This document shows, piece after piece, positions 6,589 to 8,119 of a stretch of DNA of 8,119 nucleotides. Under the pieces are notes generated by a model. The model made no database searches. It had not been told where the DNA came from and worked only from the letters and a program-made list of their open reading frames with translations. Source of the DNA: Methanospirillum sp. (lineage in GTDB: Archaea > Halobacteriota > Methanomicrobia > Methanomicrobiales > Methanospirillaceae); assembly GCA_028679485.1 (NCBI GenBank), contig JAJRBL010000120.1, forward strand, positions 1 to 8,119, read 5' to 3'. The position numbers were made by a program, and so were the translations under genes. Positions within the stretch are counted from its first letter, which is position 1; each line of letters starts with the position of its first letter.

Positions 6589-7239
6589 ATGGTGAGAAAG
6601 GATCTGACGGTATCTCTCGAGGAAGAACAGATTGAAGAACTGCTGGAAATAGCTGAAAGCCAGCAAATTACTCTTTCAGCTCTTCTCCGTGATATTGTAT
6701 CTTCCTATTTCAGGTCGGGAGGCCGGGAAGTCCATTATCGTTCCGGAGAGCTTCATCCGAATTCAGTAGCGGTATTCGGTGGCAGCCCTTCAGCCCTTGC
6801 AGAAACGGTTGTACGGCATGATGCGGCAATTGCCGATCTTCAGAGAAGGGTGGCCGCGTTGGAACCGTTGCATAAGAAGACCGGTTATCAGGCAGTTATT
6901 CAGCCTGCTGTTCCTGATCTCATGGCCCTTACGTCACCGGTCCCTGGAATGGCTGAGGTCATCGACTGCGATCTCCCGCAGAGTAACGGCCTGTCAGATG
7001 AGGCCCTGGTAAAGGTGCCAAAGCAGCCGGTTCTTCCGGTGATGGATGCCATGGAGATGGGATCCATGAAAATCTCCCCTGACAAGGAGTACACGCAGAC
7101 CGAGGCGGCGGTAGCTCTCGGGGTATCGGTATCCACCATGCGGAAGCATATCAAGGACGGGAAGATACCTGCACGGAAAGTAGGCCGTTCATGGCTGATT
7201 CATGGCAGCGATATCATATCCCGCCAGTCCGGGGTATAA
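6589..7239 (+). CDS. DNA-binding regulator: RHH-like N-terminus and excisionase/MerR-like HTH C-terminus
   Basis: A 216-residue predicted transcriptional regulator. Residues 2-42 look like a ribbon-helix-helix fold: a short strand (RKDLTVSLE), a helix (EEQIEELLEIAE), a turn (SQQITLS) and a second helix (ALLRDIVSSYF). Residues 65-93 contain a heptad-like helix (ALAETVVRHDAAIADLQRRV) that could oligomerise. Residues about 100-160 are a variable Pro/Val-rich linker. Residues 168-205 match the helix-turn-helix of the excisionase family (HTH_17): YTQTEAAVALGVSVSTMRKH, then IKDGKIPARKVGRSWLI. Two DNA-binding modules in one chain is unusual and suggests binding to two half-sites or DNA looping. ATG 6589 was preferred over an upstream GTG at 6565 because it begins the strand directly and leaves the 6554-6571 dyad outside the gene. 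The gene is divergent from the HAD gene and may regulate it or itself. No integrase neighbours are seen, so a true excisionase role is unlikely. Confidence 0.82.
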   Translation: MVRKDLTVSLEEEQIEELLEIAESQQITLSALLRDIVSSYFRSGGREVHYRSGELHPNSVAVFGGSPSALAETVVRHDAAIADLQRRVAALEPLHKKTGYQAVIQPAVPDLMALTSPVPGMAEVIDCDLPQSNGLSDEALVKVPKQPVLPVMDAMEMGSMKISPDKEYTQTEAAVALGVSVSTMRKHIKDGKIPARKVGRSWLIHGSDIISRQSGV

Positions 7240-7277
7240 CATACCGACCAGAGACTATTTCTCTCCCCGTGTAGACG

Positions 7278-7288
7278 TACAATATACC
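7278..7288 (+). promoter_or_regulatory. Possible TATA-like element for the small secreted protein gene
   Basis: The stretch TACAATATACC lies about 25-30 bp upstream of an expected transcription start near 7308-7312, giving a leader of roughly 50 nt before the ATG at 7359. Evidence is composition and spacing only. Confidence 0.3.
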
Positions 7289-7343
7289 GAGGCATTCTCC
7301 GGTGTGGCTGGTGGGGTCAGCACTGGACATGCCCTGGGATGCA

Positions 7344-7362
7344 GCATGCAGGGGGAGCATGC
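7344..7362 (+). promoter_or_regulatory. Predicted mRNA hairpin enclosing the start codon of the small secreted protein
   Basis: Two copies of the self-complementary hexamer GCATGC (7344-7349 and 7357-7362) flank the 7-nt AGGGGGA. In RNA they would form a 6 bp stem with a purine loop. The second copy contains the ATG at 7359, and the loop holds the only Shine-Dalgarno-like sequence. This could control translation, or the two hexamers could instead be protein-binding sites. Confidence 0.4.
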
Positions 7363-7775
7363 GTTTACATACTCATATTCTGTGTCAGGTGGCGATTGTA
7401 CTCGTGATATTGCCGGTGATTATGATGCCGCCGCAGATCTCCGGTAGTCCTGATGAAGTTATTCCAACCAGGAATCTCCTGATTTTATCCACGTATCCGG
7501 ATGATATCCCGGTGCTTTCGATGGAGGAGGCCACCCCGGCTGATCCAACGGTGGTTCCTACTCCGGTGCCGACTCCAATCCCGGAACCGTCTGTGGCTGT
7601 TGAGGCTGACCAGGCCACAAAAAGGCAGGTACAACCGCAGAGCATGGGGAGAGGATATGTTGAGGCACACTTTTCAACCTCGGTGAACAGCCCGGAGATG
7701 ATGATAGAGGACAAGCAGCGGTACATGGCATCAGGTCTCTTCAATGTTCATATTATCCACGAGTATGCCGGCTAA
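7359..7775 (+). CDS. Small secreted or membrane-anchored protein with Pro-Thr spacer, function unknown
   Basis: A 138-residue protein of no recognised family. It starts with MRLHTH and a hydrophobic segment (residues 10-24) that could be a signal peptide or N-terminal anchor. A spacer (PTVVPTPVPTPIPEPS, residues 63-78) follows, of the kind separating membrane anchors or signal peptides from outer domains in many Methanomicrobiales surface proteins. The remaining 60 residues (for example GRGYVEAHFSTSVNSPEMM) match nothing I know. An in-frame ATG at 7329 and a GTG at 7302 are alternatives; 7359 is preferred because a purine-rich stretch precedes it and it gives a compact signal sequence. Codon use looks like that of its neighbours, so it is probably a real gene. 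It follows the regulator gene by about 120 bp on the same strand and is followed by tRNA-Glu. Confidence 0.65.
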   Translation: MRLHTHILCQVAIVLVILPVIMMPPQISGSPDEVIPTRNLLILSTYPDDIPVLSMEEATPADPTVVPTPVPTPIPEPSVAVEADQATKRQVQPQSMGRGYVEAHFSTSVNSPEMMIEDKQRYMASGLFNVHIIHEYAG

Positions 7776-7785
7776 TCCGGATACG

Positions 7786-7797
7786 TACCTTTAAATC
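7786..7797 (+). promoter_or_regulatory. Likely TATA box of the tRNA gene
   Basis: TACCTTTAAATC sits with its centre about 33 bp before the first tRNA base, as expected for an archaeal promoter giving a short 5' leader trimmed by RNase P. It falls just after the stop codon of the preceding gene. Confidence 0.45.
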
Positions 7798-7825
7798 CGT
7801 GAAAGTAAACCTAGTAAGGCACAAC

Positions 7826-7899
7826 GGGCCTGTGGTCTAGCTGGTTATGACACCGCCTTTTCACGGCGGAGGTCCGGAGTTCGAATCTCCGCGGGCCCA
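7826..7899 (+). tRNA. tRNA-Glu (anticodon UUC)
   Basis: A 74-nt cloverleaf decoding GAA (and by wobble GAG) as glutamate. The acceptor stem pairs 7826-7832 (GGGCCTG) with 7892-7898 (CGGGCCC), with one G-U pair. The D arm is 7835-7851. The anticodon stem CCGCC/GGCGG (7853-7857, 7865-7869) holds the loop TTTTCAC, with anticodon TTC at 7860-7862. The T arm CGGAG/CTCCG carries the loop TTCGAAT. The discriminator base is A at 7899, and no CCA is encoded, as is common in archaea. There is no intron. The body (GTCTAG, TTATGAC) resembles archaeal tRNA-Val as I recall it, and one base change at 7861 (T to A) would give a valine anticodon. Confidence 0.93.
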
Positions 7900-7920
7900 T
7901 TATTCTTCTTTTATTTCGTC
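7900..7920 (+). terminator. T-rich stretch, likely archaeal terminator of the tRNA gene
   Basis: Directly after the tRNA the sense strand reads TTATTCTTCTTTTATTTC, with several short T runs. Archaeal RNA polymerase stops at such oligo-T tracts without needing a hairpin. Confidence 0.4.
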
Positions 7921-8119
7921 GATTGGTTTGGATATTCAGATTCTGGGTTAATAATTTCTTGATCTCGATCAGAGTATCATTCATTGATTCTGATGAAAAT
8001 CCTTCATATTTTGTTCATTCGTACAGTTCTGATCCAAATTATCACTGAAAATCCTTTCAATGGATGAATTTTTATCTTCAGTTATTAAGTGGGCCACTAC
8101 TCAAAAATCTTTGAAAAAC
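7900..8119. other. AT-rich tail without a convincing gene
   Basis: After the tRNA the base composition falls sharply in GC compared with the rest of the window. No open frame on either strand exceeds about 60 codons. The 11-mer TGAAAATCCTT occurs twice (7994-8004 and 8046-8056), and short ATTCTGAT-like words recur. A 38-codon reverse-strand frame (about 8097-7981) has no recognised motif. It may be ordinary intergenic DNA, the edge of an integrated element, or decayed sequence. Confidence 0.5.

Noticed and set aside
6454..6666. 71-residue N-terminal extension of the HAD hydrolase
   Set aside because: It has no HAD similarity, is rich in aromatic residues, and would run through the divergent promoter region and the first codons of the regulator gene. 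The ATG at 6451-6453 gives the normal HAD N-terminus.
6589..7239. Phage or plasmid excisionase
   Set aside because: The C-terminal helix-turn-helix resembles excisionases, but the protein is about three times longer than typical Xis, and no integrase or attachment site is visible next to it. A chromosomal regulator is more likely.
7202..7447. Forward 81-codon frame overlapping the end of the regulator and the start of the small secreted protein
   Set aside because: It overlaps two better-supported genes in other frames, lacks a ribosome site, and has no signal or domain.
7811..7984. Reverse-strand 57-codon frame running through the tRNA
   Set aside because: Its second half is the tRNA read backwards (the familiar RRFELRTSAV artefact). 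The first half is short, AT-rich and matches no known protein.
1..8119. CRISPR array, insertion sequence or toxin-antitoxin module
   Set aside because: No regularly spaced repeats, transposase motifs, terminal inverted repeats or paired small toxin/antitoxin genes were seen. The RHH-like segment is part of a larger regulator with no adjacent toxin-like gene.

Overview
This window looks like chromosomal DNA of a methanogenic euryarchaeon, most likely from the Methanomicrobiales. The clues are a lactaldehyde-dehydrogenase-like (CofA-type) enzyme, an archaeal FeoB, a histidine kinase with the RHD-type H-box common in methanogens, secreted proteins with Pro-Thr spacers or CARDB-like domains, TATA-like elements upstream of genes, and a tRNA gene without an encoded CCA end. 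The species cannot be named from sequence alone.

Positions 1-2609 hold two forward metabolic genes: the 3' part of feoB (ferrous iron import) and, 33 bp later, a complete aldehyde dehydrogenase resembling the methanogen CofA enzyme that makes lactate for coenzyme F420. Positions 2722-4626 hold two envelope genes: a two-helix membrane protein with an extremely acidic, lysine/arginine-free tail, and a secreted protein joining a CARDB-like domain to a CAP/SCP domain. Positions 4696-5751 encode a soluble histidine kinase with no receiver domain. It converges, with a 12 bp gap, on a reverse-strand HAD-type phosphatase gene (5764-6453).

The HAD gene is divergent from a forward gene (6589-7239) whose product carries two DNA-binding modules, an N-terminal ribbon-helix-helix-like segment and a C-terminal excisionase/MerR-like helix-turn-helix. 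The intergenic space between them holds several dyads that could be operators. Next comes a small secreted or anchored protein (7359-7775) whose start codon sits in a predicted hairpin, then tRNA-Glu(UUC) at 7826-7899. The last 220 bases are AT-rich with no convincing gene, a sharp composition change immediately 3' of a tRNA.

No CRISPR array, insertion sequence, rRNA or clear defence system is visible. The most interesting items are the dual-DNA-binding-domain regulator with its putative operators, the acidic-tail membrane protein, the start-codon hairpin, and the tRNA-Glu/AT-rich junction.
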